DNA of 64,000 nucleotides from Paramoeba atlantica (lineage: Eukaryota > Discosea). This document shows positions 42,890 to 53,445 of the stretch, piece after piece (the stretch's first letter is position 1; each line of letters opens with the position of its first letter). Where the stretch lies: the NCBI GenBank assembly GCA_977017575.1, contig CDRNVI010000030.1, positions 1-64,000 of the forward strand. The letters run 5' to 3'. The translations under genes and the position numbers were made by a program. The notes beneath the pieces were generated by a model that was not told where the DNA came from, did no database searches, and saw only the letters and a list, made by a program, of their open reading frames with translations.

Positions 42890-43475
42890 GAAAAAGAACT
42901 GGCAAAAGGCATTTCTTGCATTATTTTGTTCACTTTCAATAATCGAGGGTAGAGCGGTAGTTATTAAAAGCACAATGAGTGAACTTCTAAAAAGTTGGTC
43001 CGCCGACTCACAAGATCTTTCTCAACAGAAAACGTCTGGTCTATGGTCTAAGAGGCAGTGGACGAACATACCCCATCGGATAAGCCTTCACTCATCCGAT
43101 GTGAACGCAAAACCTGGTCTTGTTTATCTCAAAATGTGATCCGCAATACCGTCTTAAATTTTGACTCACGCCTTAATAAGTGTATAAGATTGAAAGGCGA
43201 AAAAGTGACAAAATGGTAATTCTTCTCTAAAATATACGTATTCGCTTCTCTTTGTTTCGTTTCTTCACGCGCAAAGTCTTTGCGTTGAGATCTGCAAAAT
43301 GGAACAAAAATCAGCTCAAACGGACGCTTGTACGAAAAAAAAGTGTGGGGTCACTTTTCATGACGCGGGGTTTATATTTTTTTTTCTATTATAGTACTGT
43401 GTTCCTCTTTATTTTCACTGTTTTTGTTCACCTTTTTTTTCAATAATCGAGGGTAGAGCGGTAGTTATACAACCA
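42890..43475. repeat. Two ends of the TAACTACCGCTCTACC element family
   Basis: AATAATCGAGGGTAGAGCGG lies at 42940 and again at 43441, each after a TTGTTCACTTT-like or TTTTTGTTCACC stretch as at 19540. The sequence between has no supported gene. Confidence 0.6.
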
Positions 43476-43666
43476 CCGCAGTTACTAGAACTAAAAAAAT
43501 AGTAATTAGAGGGTTGAAACCTTCCCAGGCGCTCCCACCCAGCCTGAGTCCTCTCACTAGTACAACAGATATAGAAATTTTCAATACAACGAAACAGGCA
43601 AAGATTCATTTGTTGACCCGAAATTTCAATTGTAAGGTTTAATAATTAGAATTAAAGATTAAAGTT

Positions 43667-44497
43667 TTAATCGATTTTTGGAGTAAAATTTGATGAAATT
43701 TTAGTACCACCCACACCCAAGTTCTTCAGCGCGATTGGGAGAGTCAACTTTTCTGCTGTACCGCATAATTCAGCGTTGGCTTCTAAATTAAGGGTACTTA
43801 AGCTGATAGGAAGGCGGTTGAACATCACAAGGCCACTGAACTGATTTCTGTGACAGTTCAAAATTTGGAGTGATGAAGGCAAGTGCTGTAAGTCGAGAGG
43901 CCCTGTAAAACAGTTTTGCGATAGATTTACATGCGTCATTAGGCGTGGTAAGCGAGTAAGATCAAGATCCCCAGAAAACTGATTGTACTGTACCTGCAAA
44001 ACTTTCAAACTCAAAGGCAAGTGCTTAAAATCTACACATCCCTTAAACTTGTTGTCGCTGAAGAAGAGGTCTATCATTTCACCGGGCAAATGTGACCAAT
44101 CCAATTCTCCTGAGAAACCATTAGTAGAGAGATCAAATCTTACGATTTGAGATGGCAGAGCACCGAGTAAGACATTTCCTCTCAATTGGTTCAACCACGC
44201 ACGAAATTCGAGTACTGTGTGGCACAGATAGTTCCATTGAAGCGACCCTTTCATATTCATACCGTTCCAATTTATCCATATTACGTGTAATTCTTCATCA
44301 CAAGTTACATGTTCCCAATCACACGCGGGCGTGGAAGCATTCCATGATGGATGCGGATTCTCAATGTTTTGTACGAAGCGTGTGAGTTCATATTCTTGCG
44401 GTAAGTTCGCTCCTCGAACCTTACCTGGTCGCGTTTCCTGTGTGTTCGCATTCGAAGGATCCACTGTTTCGAAAAAGCAAAGCAACATGAAAGTCAT
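43667..44497 (-). CDS. LRR protein, 8 repeats (subfamily A)
   Basis: 276 residues from ATG 44497. The first nine residues (MTFMLLCFF) are hydrophobic but short for a signal peptide. RPGKVRGANLPQEYELTRF is at 23-41, the N-cap C59, W61, C66 (CDWEHVTC). Eight repeats with the full group A order: FSGELDWSHLP (2), FKGCVDFKHLP (3), FSGDLDLTRLP (4), FTGPLDLQHLPSSL (5), FSGLVMFNRLP (6). The C-cap is GVGGTKISSNF. A textbook member for building a family profile. Confidence 0.93.
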   Translation of the reverse strand: MTFMLLCFFETVDPSNANTQETRPGKVRGANLPQEYELTRFVQNIENPHPSWNASTPACDWEHVTCDEELHVIWINWNGMNMKGSLQWNYLCHTVLEFRAWLNQLRGNVLLGALPSQIVRFDLSTNGFSGELDWSHLPGEMIDLFFSDNKFKGCVDFKHLPLSLKVLQVQYNQFSGDLDLTRLPRLMTHVNLSQNCFTGPLDLQHLPSSLQILNCHRNQFSGLVMFNRLPISLSTLNLEANAELCGTAEKLTLPIALKNLGVGGTKISSNFTPKID

Positions 44498-45300
44498 CTG
44501 AGGGATACATAATTTTTAAAGTAAGTGGCACGAAATTATTTCCTTAATGAAATTAATTATTTAGAGTAACTTTTACACATATACAGAATATTAAAAGAGA
44601 TGGGTGAAAAGGGTATATTTTAGTACCAATTCTTCCGACTGACTGAAAACGACTTTATAATATTTGAGCAAATTCTAACAATTTAATAGAATCCTAGGAG
44701 AGTATTACAACCTATAAAATGTTTTTGTAAATTTAAGAACGTTTTTCTACTCGTTGGGGAAAAATTTCATTGAAAAAAAAAATTGGTACAAAACATACCC
44801 CTTTGACCAAAAGCTGGATTGCATGTACGAAAAAAAGGTGAAAATGTAAGAAAGGTGAAACAGGAAAATGCACTCTTGGATAGAAAAACGGGACAGAGAA
44901 ACGAATAGACATGTAATTACGGGACAAGTATTCCAGGAAATAGAAAAAGGGAAACATAGACGCCTATTGGATACAAGTCAATAGGTGAAGGGTCTGGCTT
45001 GCCAGTGACCATCCGAAGTCGCCCGGAGATTTGAATGCGGACCATTGGTTCGAAGAACAATGAATATGAAATAATTTCGAAGTAAAACGGAATATGGACA
45101 GATCAGAACTTTTACTATTGATTTTTACTATTGACGAAAGTTCTTCAAGTTCGTTTTCGTGCTCTTCAGTAGTAGTATTTTAGGAATCCCGAAGTGCATA
45201 TACGGATCAATAGGATCTGTAATAGTGCTTTTACTGCCAGACTTCTAAGGCCCATAGGGGTCCAACATCAATAGTGTTTTCTGCCACGCAAAGTAAACCA
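44498..45300. other. Intergenic, nothing recognised
   Basis: AT-rich with several runs of A. No open frame with coding character and no element ends found. Confidence 0.4.
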
Positions 45301-46116
45301 TCAGGGATCTTGGAAGCGAATGCCCGTGTTTCGTATATCGATGAAGGCTCGAATATTTGGAGAAGTCTTTATCTCTCCATAAAGATCTTTGTTATTATAT
45401 AAGGACAGTTTTCGCAAGTTTTCAGAAAGACAGTCAAAAAGAACTAAACCAGATAATGAATTTTGTTGACACTCCAAAGAAGTCAGTAATGCAGGCAAAT
45501 GTTGCAACGAAAGCGGTCCCGTGAATCTGTTGCTGGATAGATCGAGATTTCGTAAGTTCGTCGGCAAATGAGAAAGATCGACGGCACCGGAAAGTTGGTT
45601 GTTTCGCAAATATAAATATTCTAACCCACAAGGCAGAAGCGTCAGATCTACACTTCCGTCGAATTTATTGTCATTCAACCAAAGAGTACATAGTATTCTA
45701 GGTAGATCGCTTAAGTTTAACTCACCGATAAATATGTTGCGTTCTAAGTTGAAGTATGTGAGTCGCGGTGGCAACGCAACAAGGAAAACGGGTCCTGTAA
45801 GCCTGCAAAAAGAAGAGTCAAAACGAAAGACCGACTCGGGCAAATAATCCCACTGCAATGTACCTTGAAGTTTCATCCAGGTCCATATAATTTTCGTTGC
45901 TTGTTGGGATGCATCACATGTCACGCCTCGCCACTTACACACGGATAGGCGCTTGACACGTCCGAATGCGTTCTTCTTCGTCGTACGCCAAGACTTATCG
46001 CGTATTGTTAGATTCGAAATAAAGCGTTCAAGCCTATCTTCTTGGGGTAGTAACATTGAGGTAACCTTACCCCGATGTACATCAGACCCATCATCGATGC
46101 AGTCATTGCGATACAT
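45301..46116 (-). CDS. LRR protein, 8 repeats (subfamily B)
   Basis: 271 residues from ATG 46116 (MYRNDCIDDGSD), which aligns with MYGNYCIDDGSD at 4549; ATG 46125 would add three residues. MLLPQE, then the insertion TTKKNAFGRVKR, then the N-cap CKWRGVTC. Eight repeats with FDGSVDLTLLP (3), LSGAVDLSHLP (4), FTGPLSLQHLP (5), LSGLVLFDCL (6) and LYGEIKT (7). The C-cap is IDIRNTGIRFQDP. It is closest to the gene at 3725, 42 kb away, closer than to its immediate neighbours. Confidence 0.92.
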   Translation of the reverse strand: MYRNDCIDDGSDVHRGKVTSMLLPQEDRLERFISNLTIRDKSWRTTKKNAFGRVKRLSVCKWRGVTCDASQQATKIIWTWMKLQGTLQWDYLPESVFRFDSSFCRLTGPVFLVALPPRLTYFNLERNIFIGELNLSDLPRILCTLWLNDNKFDGSVDLTLLPCGLEYLYLRNNQLSGAVDLSHLPTNLRNLDLSSNRFTGPLSLQHLPALLTSLECQQNSLSGLVLFDCLSENLRKLSLYNNKDLYGEIKTSPNIRAFIDIRNTGIRFQDP

Positions 46117-46431
46117 TTTATACATGCTTGAAGTTAATGTTGCATTAGGTTAAGGTTGGATTATTAAATTTTAAGCTAATGTTGTGTTACTCTATTGTGA
46201 AATTTATAAACGACAAATTTATAAGAGTGTAAAATTTTCTAGCCTCACAGAATCTTCGCGCTTTCGCGGAAGGGGGATTTTATTCGTGTCTTACGACAAG
46301 AGTAAAATCTGGTTAAAGGAAATTTCTGAGTGTTTATAAATAAACTTATATCATACCCTGTATGTGGCCTGGACTGCATTTCTAACTAATTATCGCTTTA
46401 TGAAATATTACACTGTATTTTCAATGTAGAT

Positions 46432-47238
46432 CTATTTATATTCGACAATCCCTGTCCCTTCGATGTTGAACCGGGCTCCGGTACGTGCGCTACGAAACTG
46501 TATCTTGTATACCGTACTGAAGAAGAAGGACTTTTCTTCGGTACGCATTTTCTCCGGCATGCGTGAAGCTCGATAAAAACCACGCAAATTTGGATTGCGC
46601 GAAAGCTCCAGTGAAAACAGATTGCGCGGCAGGTGATCTAAGTCCACTACGCCATGAAATTGATTCATCATGAAGTCCATGTCCTTCAATGAGCTTGGGA
46701 GTTGAGTGAAATTCAACTCACCCGTTAAGCTATTCACCCCGACGGACAAGGTCTTTAGCGTCGCTGGCAAGTGGCTGAGATCAATCGGACCTTCAAATTT
46801 ATTCTGATGCAACGACAAATTTTCTAACGTGGTAGGCAGATCACATAGATTTATGGCTCCCGTAAATTTGTTTTGGTAAAGACTCATAGAAAGAAATCCC
46901 TGAGGCAAATGTTCCGTAGGAGATTCGCCCCACAATTCCAGCGTAAGTGATCTGAAATAAAGCAACGTACTTGGCAACTTCCAGCAAATTTTTCCACGCA
47001 AGAAGGTGAAATCCAATGCTACATACTGAAAGCCTATTTGGCTGACATCTCCACCCTCCGTACATGTGACCCCTTTCCATTTGCACGCGTGTACTGTAGT
47101 GTTCCACGATGGGTGCGGATTCTCCACGTCCTTCACCAATTCAGCAAGTATGTACTCCTGCGGGAGTGGGGCCCTAGCCTTGCCCAGTCGTGCTGACTTT
47201 GTGTCAGGATCTGCCGTGGCAGCTGGCAGTGGACGCAT
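46432..47238 (-). CDS. Divergent LRR protein, about 6 repeats
   Basis: 268 residues from ATG 47238. Leader LGKARAPLPQEYILAELV, N-cap SWNTTVHACKWKGVTC. The first repeats after the cap are irregular (LDFTFLRGKICWKLPSTLL, TLELWGESPTEHLP), followed by regular ones such as FTGAINLCDLP, FEGPIDLSHLP, LTGELNFTQLP and FHGVVDLDHLP. The last 40 residues have no repeat character (FFFSTVYKIQFRSARTGARF) and end with EGTGIVEYK, a form of the T-x-I cap after an inserted segment. Confidence 0.9.
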   Translation of the reverse strand: MRPLPAATADPDTKSARLGKARAPLPQEYILAELVKDVENPHPSWNTTVHACKWKGVTCTEGGDVSQIGFQYVALDFTFLRGKICWKLPSTLLYFRSLTLELWGESPTEHLPQGFLSMSLYQNKFTGAINLCDLPTTLENLSLHQNKFEGPIDLSHLPATLKTLSVGVNSLTGELNFTQLPSSLKDMDFMMNQFHGVVDLDHLPRNLFSLELSRNPNLRGFYRASRMPEKMRTEEKSFFFSTVYKIQFRSARTGARFNIEGTGIVEYK

Positions 47239-47461
47239 TTAGTCTAGAACGAAAAAAGCATAAAACGGAATTTGTTTGTATATAACTTATACATCATAGC
47301 AAAAAAAATAAACGAAAAAATATAAGTACAGTGACCCCTTTTAATACGGACAGATGTTTTTCGCGGATTCGGAACGACTGAGTCGAAAAACGAAAATTTC
47401 GTAGGGTTCTTAGTAAGGGGAAGACGACTTACCAACTTATCATCTACTAACTTAACATGCA

Positions 47462-47640
47462 TGTAGGCACAGTGGTTTCAGTTGATCTTGCCCCCCCCCC
47501 CCACCCCAAGAAAATTTGATTTTTTTTATCCGTTTTTGCTTATTTTTGCAGCATTGGAGAGATCTCGTTTTCGTAGCGAAGCGATTTGCCGCCTTATTAT
47601 TCATAGGGACCCCCTAGTGTTCATACGACGGCTAGAAAAT
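47462..47640. repeat. Repeat starting CAGTGGTTTCAGTTGATC, copy 1
   Basis: About 170 bases match 62641-62800: a C run, TATCCGTTTTTGCT, then GCAGCATTGGAGAGATCTCG and TTTGCCGCCTT. It lies about 230 bases upstream of an LRR start codon. Confidence 0.75.
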
Positions 47641-48350
47641 CGACCAAAAACAAGATTTTAGAGCACTCAAATTTTGAAGATTACGTGGGAAAATGCAGAA
47701 AACGCGGATCAGTACGTACAATTAGGTGATTTAAACTTTGTAGATTAGTACCCAGAAAGTCCGCCTTCGTTTTCTAGCGAATCCTCGGTGCGGGGTACAT
47801 CAACACGAAGGCCTCCTGCGAGCCATGAATGACTCCCCATTTAATAACTAATAAGCGCACGGTGAGTGCCCCTGCCGGCTCCCCTATTCCGCATTCGGAA
47901 AATGAAAGTACCCGACTGTCCGTCCGGGCGTGAGCATGCAAGTTCGGTTCCCTATTAGTGTCTCATCGGTTTCAACAACATGGGGTCACAGTAACACCAG
48001 AAAAATTAGAAAAGATAATGTTGAACGACTCGGAAGATCAAGCCAACAAAAAAAATGTCAATTGCTTGGCGGCTCACGCGCGATCCCTTTCTTAAGTGAA
48101 TCGGGAAAACCAGACAGCATCATCTTCTTCAGCTTCATCTTCTTCCATCTGCATAGACTTCTGGTGATATGAAACGTTAAGAATACATATGAGGTTTATT
48201 CCTTCTGAAGTGCATAGGAAGAGATAAAAAGGATCACAAAAAAGATCAAGACACAGTGGGATTAAAAGAATGCGTCGTTCGCTTTGACAAACCCAATGAT
48301 TTACGTATTAGATACGTAGAGTGCAGTTGTTTTTTTTGTGGGCTTTCTTT
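47641..48350. other. Intergenic with a decayed plus-strand frame
   Basis: Near 47980 the plus strand reads VTVTPEKLEKIMLNDSEDQA and continues NCLAAHARSLS before a stop, with later Ser-rich sequence. It is coding-like but unrecognised. Confidence 0.3.
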
Positions 48351-48620
48351 TCACGTCGCATAAGCAGATACAACGCCAGTCGTCAATATCTGATGCGCAC
48401 AGAGATCGTCTGCGTCATACAGAGACTCAAGAAGTTCTACCTCGTGTTCTCTGAGTAAATCATCTTTAAAACACTGGGCGTATTGTTGAATGTCTTCAGG
48501 TTCCGAATGAATAGGAGCATCGGGTAGACTGGTAGAACTTCCGACAGGAACCGTTTCACACAGAAGATAATGTTTCGGCGAAATGATGCTAGAAGTCTTT
48601 TTCGTTTCGCTCAAAATCAA
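48351..48620 (-). CDS. Hypothetical acidic frame downstream of an LRR gene
   Basis: 89 codons bounded by stops, with no ATG (first candidate is TTG 48620). The composition is coding-like and acidic (SEPEDIQQYAQCFKDDLLRE, ELLESLYDADDLC). It starts 56 bases after the stop of the LRR gene at 48676, on the same strand, so it could be a 3' exon or a separate remnant. No family recognised. Confidence 0.25.
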   Translation of the reverse strand: MILSETKKTSSIISPKHYLLCETVPVGSSTSLPDAPIHSEPEDIQQYAQCFKDDLLREHEVELLESLYDADDLCAHQILTTGVVSAYAT

Positions 48621-48675
48621 ATTTTGAGTTCAATAAAGAGAGAAATAACAGATTTTGTATAGAACAGGGGTATCG

Positions 48676-49299
48676 TTAATTCTCTTTAATTCCTGTCTGG
48701 TTGAGACGTAGAGACAACACGTGATGCCTTTCACTCAACATATTGTGATCTAACTCTCCAACGAGTGCCGTATTCCACTGTAAGCCTAACTCTTGAAGGC
48801 TTGCGGGGAGAGCGTCAAAGTGTACCTCTCCACTAAACTGATTGTAATCGAGTCGCAGAACCCGTAGCCCACAAGGCAAGAAGCGGAGCTCCACTGGACC
48901 ACTAAGCGCGTTGCAATGAACATGAAACCGTGTGAGTTTGGATGGTAAATTCTCCAAAGGAAGATGACCAGTGAGCTCGTTCTCCGGGACGACAACACTG
49001 TTTATGGGAAGTGTAGCCAAATATTCCCAGCATAATGAGCCGCGCAAGCCATAGTCTGCCCAATCGATATCATACGTTCCTTGCGCAAAGAATATACCTG
49101 CCCACTCAGCCGCGGGCGTGTGCGTGTGCCACGAAGCATCTGGACGCTCGACGTTTTGTATGAATTTTTCAAAGTCATATTCCACCGGAAGAGAAGTACC
49201 CCGTACCTTCTTCGGGGGCGCTTCCTTTGTAGCGGTTGGAGTGTCACAGGTTTTAATATGAACCTGGGGGGATAGACGTGAGGGAATATACATACACAT
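48676..49299 (-). CDS. Short LRR protein lacking the N-cap cysteines
   Basis: 207 residues from ATG 49299 (a second ATG lies two codons in). Leader KKVRGTSLPVEYDFEKFIQ with LPVE for LPQE. The N-cap segment is SWHTHTPAAEWAGIFFAQG: the Trp is kept (W66), but the first cysteine is Ala64 and the second is Phe71, so the cap disulfide cannot form. Five repeats follow (LTGHLPLENLP, LSGPVELRFLP, FSGEVHFDALP and others) and a T-x-I cap (RLNQTGIKEN). The frame is intact, so the loss may be tolerated or reflect an intracellular site. Confidence 0.9.
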   Translation of the reverse strand: MCMYIPSRLSPQVHIKTCDTPTATKEAPPKKVRGTSLPVEYDFEKFIQNVERPDASWHTHTPAAEWAGIFFAQGTYDIDWADYGLRGSLCWEYLATLPINSVVVPENELTGHLPLENLPSKLTRFHVHCNALSGPVELRFLPCGLRVLRLDYNQFSGEVHFDALPASLQELGLQWNTALVGELDHNMLSERHHVLSLRLNQTGIKEN

Positions 49300-49561
49300 G
49301 TTATTTTAAAACACAACAGTCTCAAGTCTTGAAAGTTTTATTTGAGGAATAAAATTACAGAATCCTTCAAAACATTTATGAAATTCCATAGAACTGAGAT
49401 AGAAATTTATGCGCGGCAAAATCTGGAAGCAAAAGAAACCAATAAGACCAGAATATTTACCGAAAAAAAAGTTATGAAACGTCAGATGAAATGTTAGTGT
49501 CATCAACAGTATAAATAAAGCGTCATTTACAACAATTTGCATGAAAACCACGCAGTGCCGC

Positions 49562-50230
49562 TCAACGTCCAGGGAGAGCTTGAGTTCCAAATTCTACATT
49601 GTTGGGCACAGTCCGCTGAACGTTAAAGAAGTTATGTTCCAGATTTATATTCTGCACATTTTCGGAGACGTGTGTCAAGTCCAAGCTACCAGACAGATTG
49701 TTGCCTCCCAGATAGAGACATTTTAGATGCGCAGGAAGACGCGTGAGATCAATTGTCCCTTCAAATTGATTGTTACGTAAATCCAAGATTTCCAATGCAG
49801 AGGGTAGATGTATCAGATCTAATTGCCCACTGCATTCATTGGTACGAATGTTAAACTTTGTTAAACAATTGGGTAGTACGGAAAGCGGCACAGGGCCTGA
49901 TAAGTCCTGCACGTATGCTGTAAAGAGAATTAGCGTATGCGGGATGTACTCCCACAGTAGTGGACCATCCAAAATGGGAAATTCCGAACCACCTTCATCT
50001 GTCTCATCTTCAAACAGTTTATTATCCCAGCCCAGTGAAGTTACTTGCTTTTCCGCATTACACAACACATATCGCCACTCACATGCGGGAGTAGCCTCTG
50101 TCCACGATTCCTCTAGGGACGCAAGATTACTCACAAAGCGAGACAATGTGTATTCCTGTGGTAAGACAGCGCCTCGCACTTTACTTGGTCGAGATAAAAT
50201 ATCTGCATTCGTAAGTAAAATTGCACGCAT
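49562..50230 (-). CDS. LRR protein, short form (subfamily C)
   Basis: 222 residues from ATG 50230; an upstream in-frame ATG at 50251 would add MVHPFNT. The inner one is preferred because MRAILLTNADILSRPSKVR aligns with the starts of the other two C members and because its upstream bases (TTTCAATACG) resemble theirs. N-cap C50, W52, C57 in this numbering. An acidic loop (DETDEGGSEF) sits where the sisters have charged loops. Five repeats end in NLEHNFFNVQRTVP. Confidence 0.9.
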   Translation of the reverse strand: MRAILLTNADILSRPSKVRGAVLPQEYTLSRFVSNLASLEESWTEATPACEWRYVLCNAEKQVTSLGWDNKLFEDETDEGGSEFPILDGPLLWEYIPHTLILFTAYVQDLSGPVPLSVLPNCLTKFNIRTNECSGQLDLIHLPSALEILDLRNNQFEGTIDLTRLPAHLKCLYLGGNNLSGSLDLTHVSENVQNINLEHNFFNVQRTVPNNVEFGTQALPGR

Positions 50231-50251
50231 CGTATTGAAAGGATGAACCAT

Positions 50252-51818
50252 GAAGGTGTGAAAGGAGTAGAGATTTACTCTTTTTTTGAAATTTAACTTG
50301 CGCTTTTTTAGGAGCCACTATTAGGTAGGTGAGAAAAATGTCGATGAATTCAGTTTTGAGAGAACGAATGATTTAGAGACTCACCAAAGACTTGAGTGAC
50401 CAGTAAATGTGAAGAAAGAACAAAAATCGAAAGCCTTCTGTGAACCCCCATTTAATACTTTACAATCCAATGGGGTAACTCAGTAAGAGTAAAATTGTAC
50501 ACTTCTGTTCTTGCGATTTTGAAACTCTTCCATGAAAGTGAAAGGTACAGTTTTTGTACTGCGTATGTACTCTCCCGCATGAGCTGGACATCGGTTGTCG
50601 GATAGAGTAGAAAAAGCGGTCGGTAAACATAAGTTTTGGTGGTACAAAAAATACTTTTCAAAGAATTTTAGAATCGAAATAAACATTTTGTCAGGTCTAA
50701 GATGTTGACCTTCTAAGAGGTTTGTTCTCTAAGATTACGCTTGTAATTATTCAAAATAAATTGATAGGTCCCTAGGGAATGGTTGCATTATTTTAGAGAC
50801 GGGTTATGTGTAAAAATGATGTGTCGTAAGAAAACTTTGCGGAGATAGATGCATTTCATAAATCAGTCCATGCAAAGCCTCGAAAAGTTGTTTCATGTAA
50901 CTGTTCAAACTTCTAATTAAAATATCATCATGCAGAGGAAGAATATTTTACAAACCCGAACGTGTATTTTACAATACGCTGATCTTACAATTAGGAAACT
51001 CTAGACGTAGTTTTCTCGAATGTTCTGTGTCGAAGATCGTGTGGGGACAAAGAAGGGAAAGTACTTTAAAAAACCACGTGAAGAGTACAGGGGTCATTTG
51101 ACGAAAAAACCAAAAAGGCGGAGACGTACACTTGTATGTTGTTTCTTGAATCGACACTGGAGGAGAACCCTCTGTCATCCTGGATTAGAGCAATTACCCA
51201 ATGAAATGAACACTAAATCTTTATTTACTTTATTTTTCAATACAGTTTCTATACCTTGTTGTACTTTTTCCCTAGCTCATCTTTCCCTTTCCCAGAAGCG
51301 GGCATGCTCTTAACCTTATATGTACTTTTATGTATGTCCGTTTTCGGATGGCGCTAGGGCCGGAAACTCCTCTTTCTGTTGAATAGGGACCGCCGCTTCG
51401 CAGACTCGTGCAGCGCGTCAGACGCGCTGAATGCCCCTGCTGGATGATCGCAGGGGAGAGCCTCTCCACGACTTTGTGTAGCCCAAAGGCTTCTTGCAGA
51501 TTCTCAACGACGCCCCCCCCCAGTGGAAGTCCAGTGCCTCCTTCACCCCCTCCCATGCGCTGCAGGACCTCCCTTGAGGACCACGCTGCGTGGTCCTCAA
51601 TCCCTACGTACGACAGGCGTTGACTGCGCCGTAATGGCCGTTGATACCGGTCGTCGTACACGACGTATCGTCGTACGACAGGCACCCACCCTGCAGGTTT
51701 TGCCCTGCATGAAATATAACTTCCATTACGCATACATTTTGAATGAAAATGTGTGAAAGTATGGTTTTTGCAGCCTACAATCATGCCGTGGCCCACAGTT
51801 TACAGTGTAGGTGAAAAC
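50252..51818. other. Intergenic, no supported gene
   Basis: An ATG frame at 51020-51313 (97 codons, plus, basic KKPKRRRR stretch) has no support beyond being open. GC-rich sequence at 51380-51680 contains short hairpins (aggaccacgc/gcgtggtcct) and a partial gccgcttcgc motif. Confidence 0.35.
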
Positions 51819-52018
51819 ACTTCCTTTCGTGGGCATCGGTTTCCTTTAACCCCACAATTCCGGTCCAAAGCCCGGGGCCACATTTCTTCTCAGAGAAATG
51901 TGGAAAGGTGATGGAAGGATGGGTACATACGCCTGGATAAAGGGGGAGCGGGTAGTACATCCGACCTTAGCTTTGCACCGTCGGGGTTAAAGGAGACCGA
52001 TGCCCATGAAAGGAAGTA
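51819..52018. repeat. 200-base inverted repeat CTTCCTTTCGTGGGCATCGG
   Basis: The left arm 51820-51853 and right arm 51983-52017 are complementary with two mismatches (GGGCATCGGTTTCCTTTAAC against the complement of GTTAAAGGAGACCGATGCCC). The inside contains a second small stem (cacatttc/gaaatgtg). It may be a foldback element. Confidence 0.75.
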
Positions 52019-52585
52019 ATGCATGACTACTCATTGGGAACGTTATGCGCACTTCGCAGACCGAGGTCGGATGCTCCCCGATGCTCGACGAGGACCATCC
52101 TGACAGCCTGATTTTCTAGTTTCTTTCTATTTGATAATACTATTAACGTCTTCCTACTTGCCGCAGTAAGTCCAACGAGTATATGAGTACAATGTAACAT
52201 GAGTATACTACATGAGTACACATTGTTCGAGTGCAGTGAGTATACATCCTCCCTTATGAGTGCCTTTAGTTCCTACACTATGTTACGCAGCCCTCCTGGT
52301 ACCCTGATTGAGAATACAGTGTCAGTATATCTTGTTGTACAATGCGCGTGGCGCGCCCCCCGGCCCGCTTTTAAAAGTCTTGTGAAAGGTGGGGGCGCTA
52401 GCTACGCGCCAGTGCATCAAACGGTCTTCTTACGGACACACAGGCTCGAAATGAACTCTTAAAAGAGTTGAACGTGACGAACATGCGCTCCCAGGCCCGG
52501 ATGATGGTCTCCAGGATGGTCGTGATGATGATATCATATCTTTTAAGATAGAGTATTTTTAGGAGCATAGCAAAAAAAATAAAAT

Positions 52586-52698
52586 TTCCTTTTTAGTGGC
52601 TTCGCTAAACGCGGTGGTTGTTTTCAACTTAGAAGTCACTCATGCTGCGCGCTTCGCGTTGAAAACTACCTCCGCGTTTAACGAAGCCACTAAAAAAT
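52586..52698. repeat. Foldback repeat, copy 5
   Basis: TTAGTGGCTTCGCTAAACGC on the left faces GCGTTTAACGAAGCCACTAA, with a G-T-type difference only. Loop as in copies 1 and 2. Confidence 0.88.
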
Positions 52699-52750
52699 AA
52701 AAATCGTGAAAAAATCATGAACAACCTATTTTTGGGGGTAAAAGGGCTCG

Positions 52751-53445
52751 ATGTTTCGGCGAGAATTGCGAAATTTTAACCCAAATTTCATATCCCTGTC
52801 GGGTAAATGGGTAATTACCTACATTGCGGTAAACGGGGGTAATTTACCCGGGTCATTGACCCATTTACCCGCTTTCACCCTGATTTGCCAACCAACCATA
52901 CGATCCCGTACTACAATGAAGCTCGATGAGTGTGCCAACTTTGCTGAGCAAGTTGTAGCTACAGAAACAGTATCACATTCCATAGAGGGAAAAATCCATC
53001 CTTCATCCGTTTACCCCCTTTTCTATCCCCTAAACCAAATAATTGTTTTATTTGGTCAATTTAAAAAAAAAAAACGAACTCGTGCGAGGCGGAGTGGAAC
53101 AGAATCCGGGACCCGATACCCCGTATTCGGCACGACGATCGTTTCTTCTCCATTCAAGTAATCTCTCCGCAACCACACTTCCTCTCTTCATGCCCACAGA
53201 ATCTCGTGTTCGTCCCGCGGACGGATGCGCTTGGAGTACAACGTCCCATGGAGGGCAGTGAAAGGCCTTCTACAATCACGTCGCCCTCCGACACGATGAC
53301 GCGGTTTGTGAACAGTGGTGGGATGAACAAGATCGCTTCATCTGCAGTTCATGTAGTAAAAATTACGAGGGTAAGGCAGGTCTCACACCTTGAAAAGTGC
53401 AAATTCCGAAATCACGCCTCCCCTCACCCCACTGACCTCTCCTAG
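52751..53445 (+). pseudogene. 5' end of a non-LTR retroelement with 2A-like motif and zinc finger
   Basis: One frame from ATG 52751 (or 52916, MKLDECANFAEQVV) runs into a tract of 12 A near 53063. In the next frame RGGVEQNPGPD appears, the NPGP signature of 2A-like ribosome-skipping peptides; these are known at the N-terminus of several non-LTR elements. About 80 residues later FICSSCSKNYEGKAGLTP, then HLEKC across a frame change, forms a C2H2-type finger as in R2/NeSL-like ORFs. No reverse transcriptase follows. A C-x-x-C frame at 53460-53650 is not recognisable. The element is a 5' relic with shifts. Confidence 0.6.
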
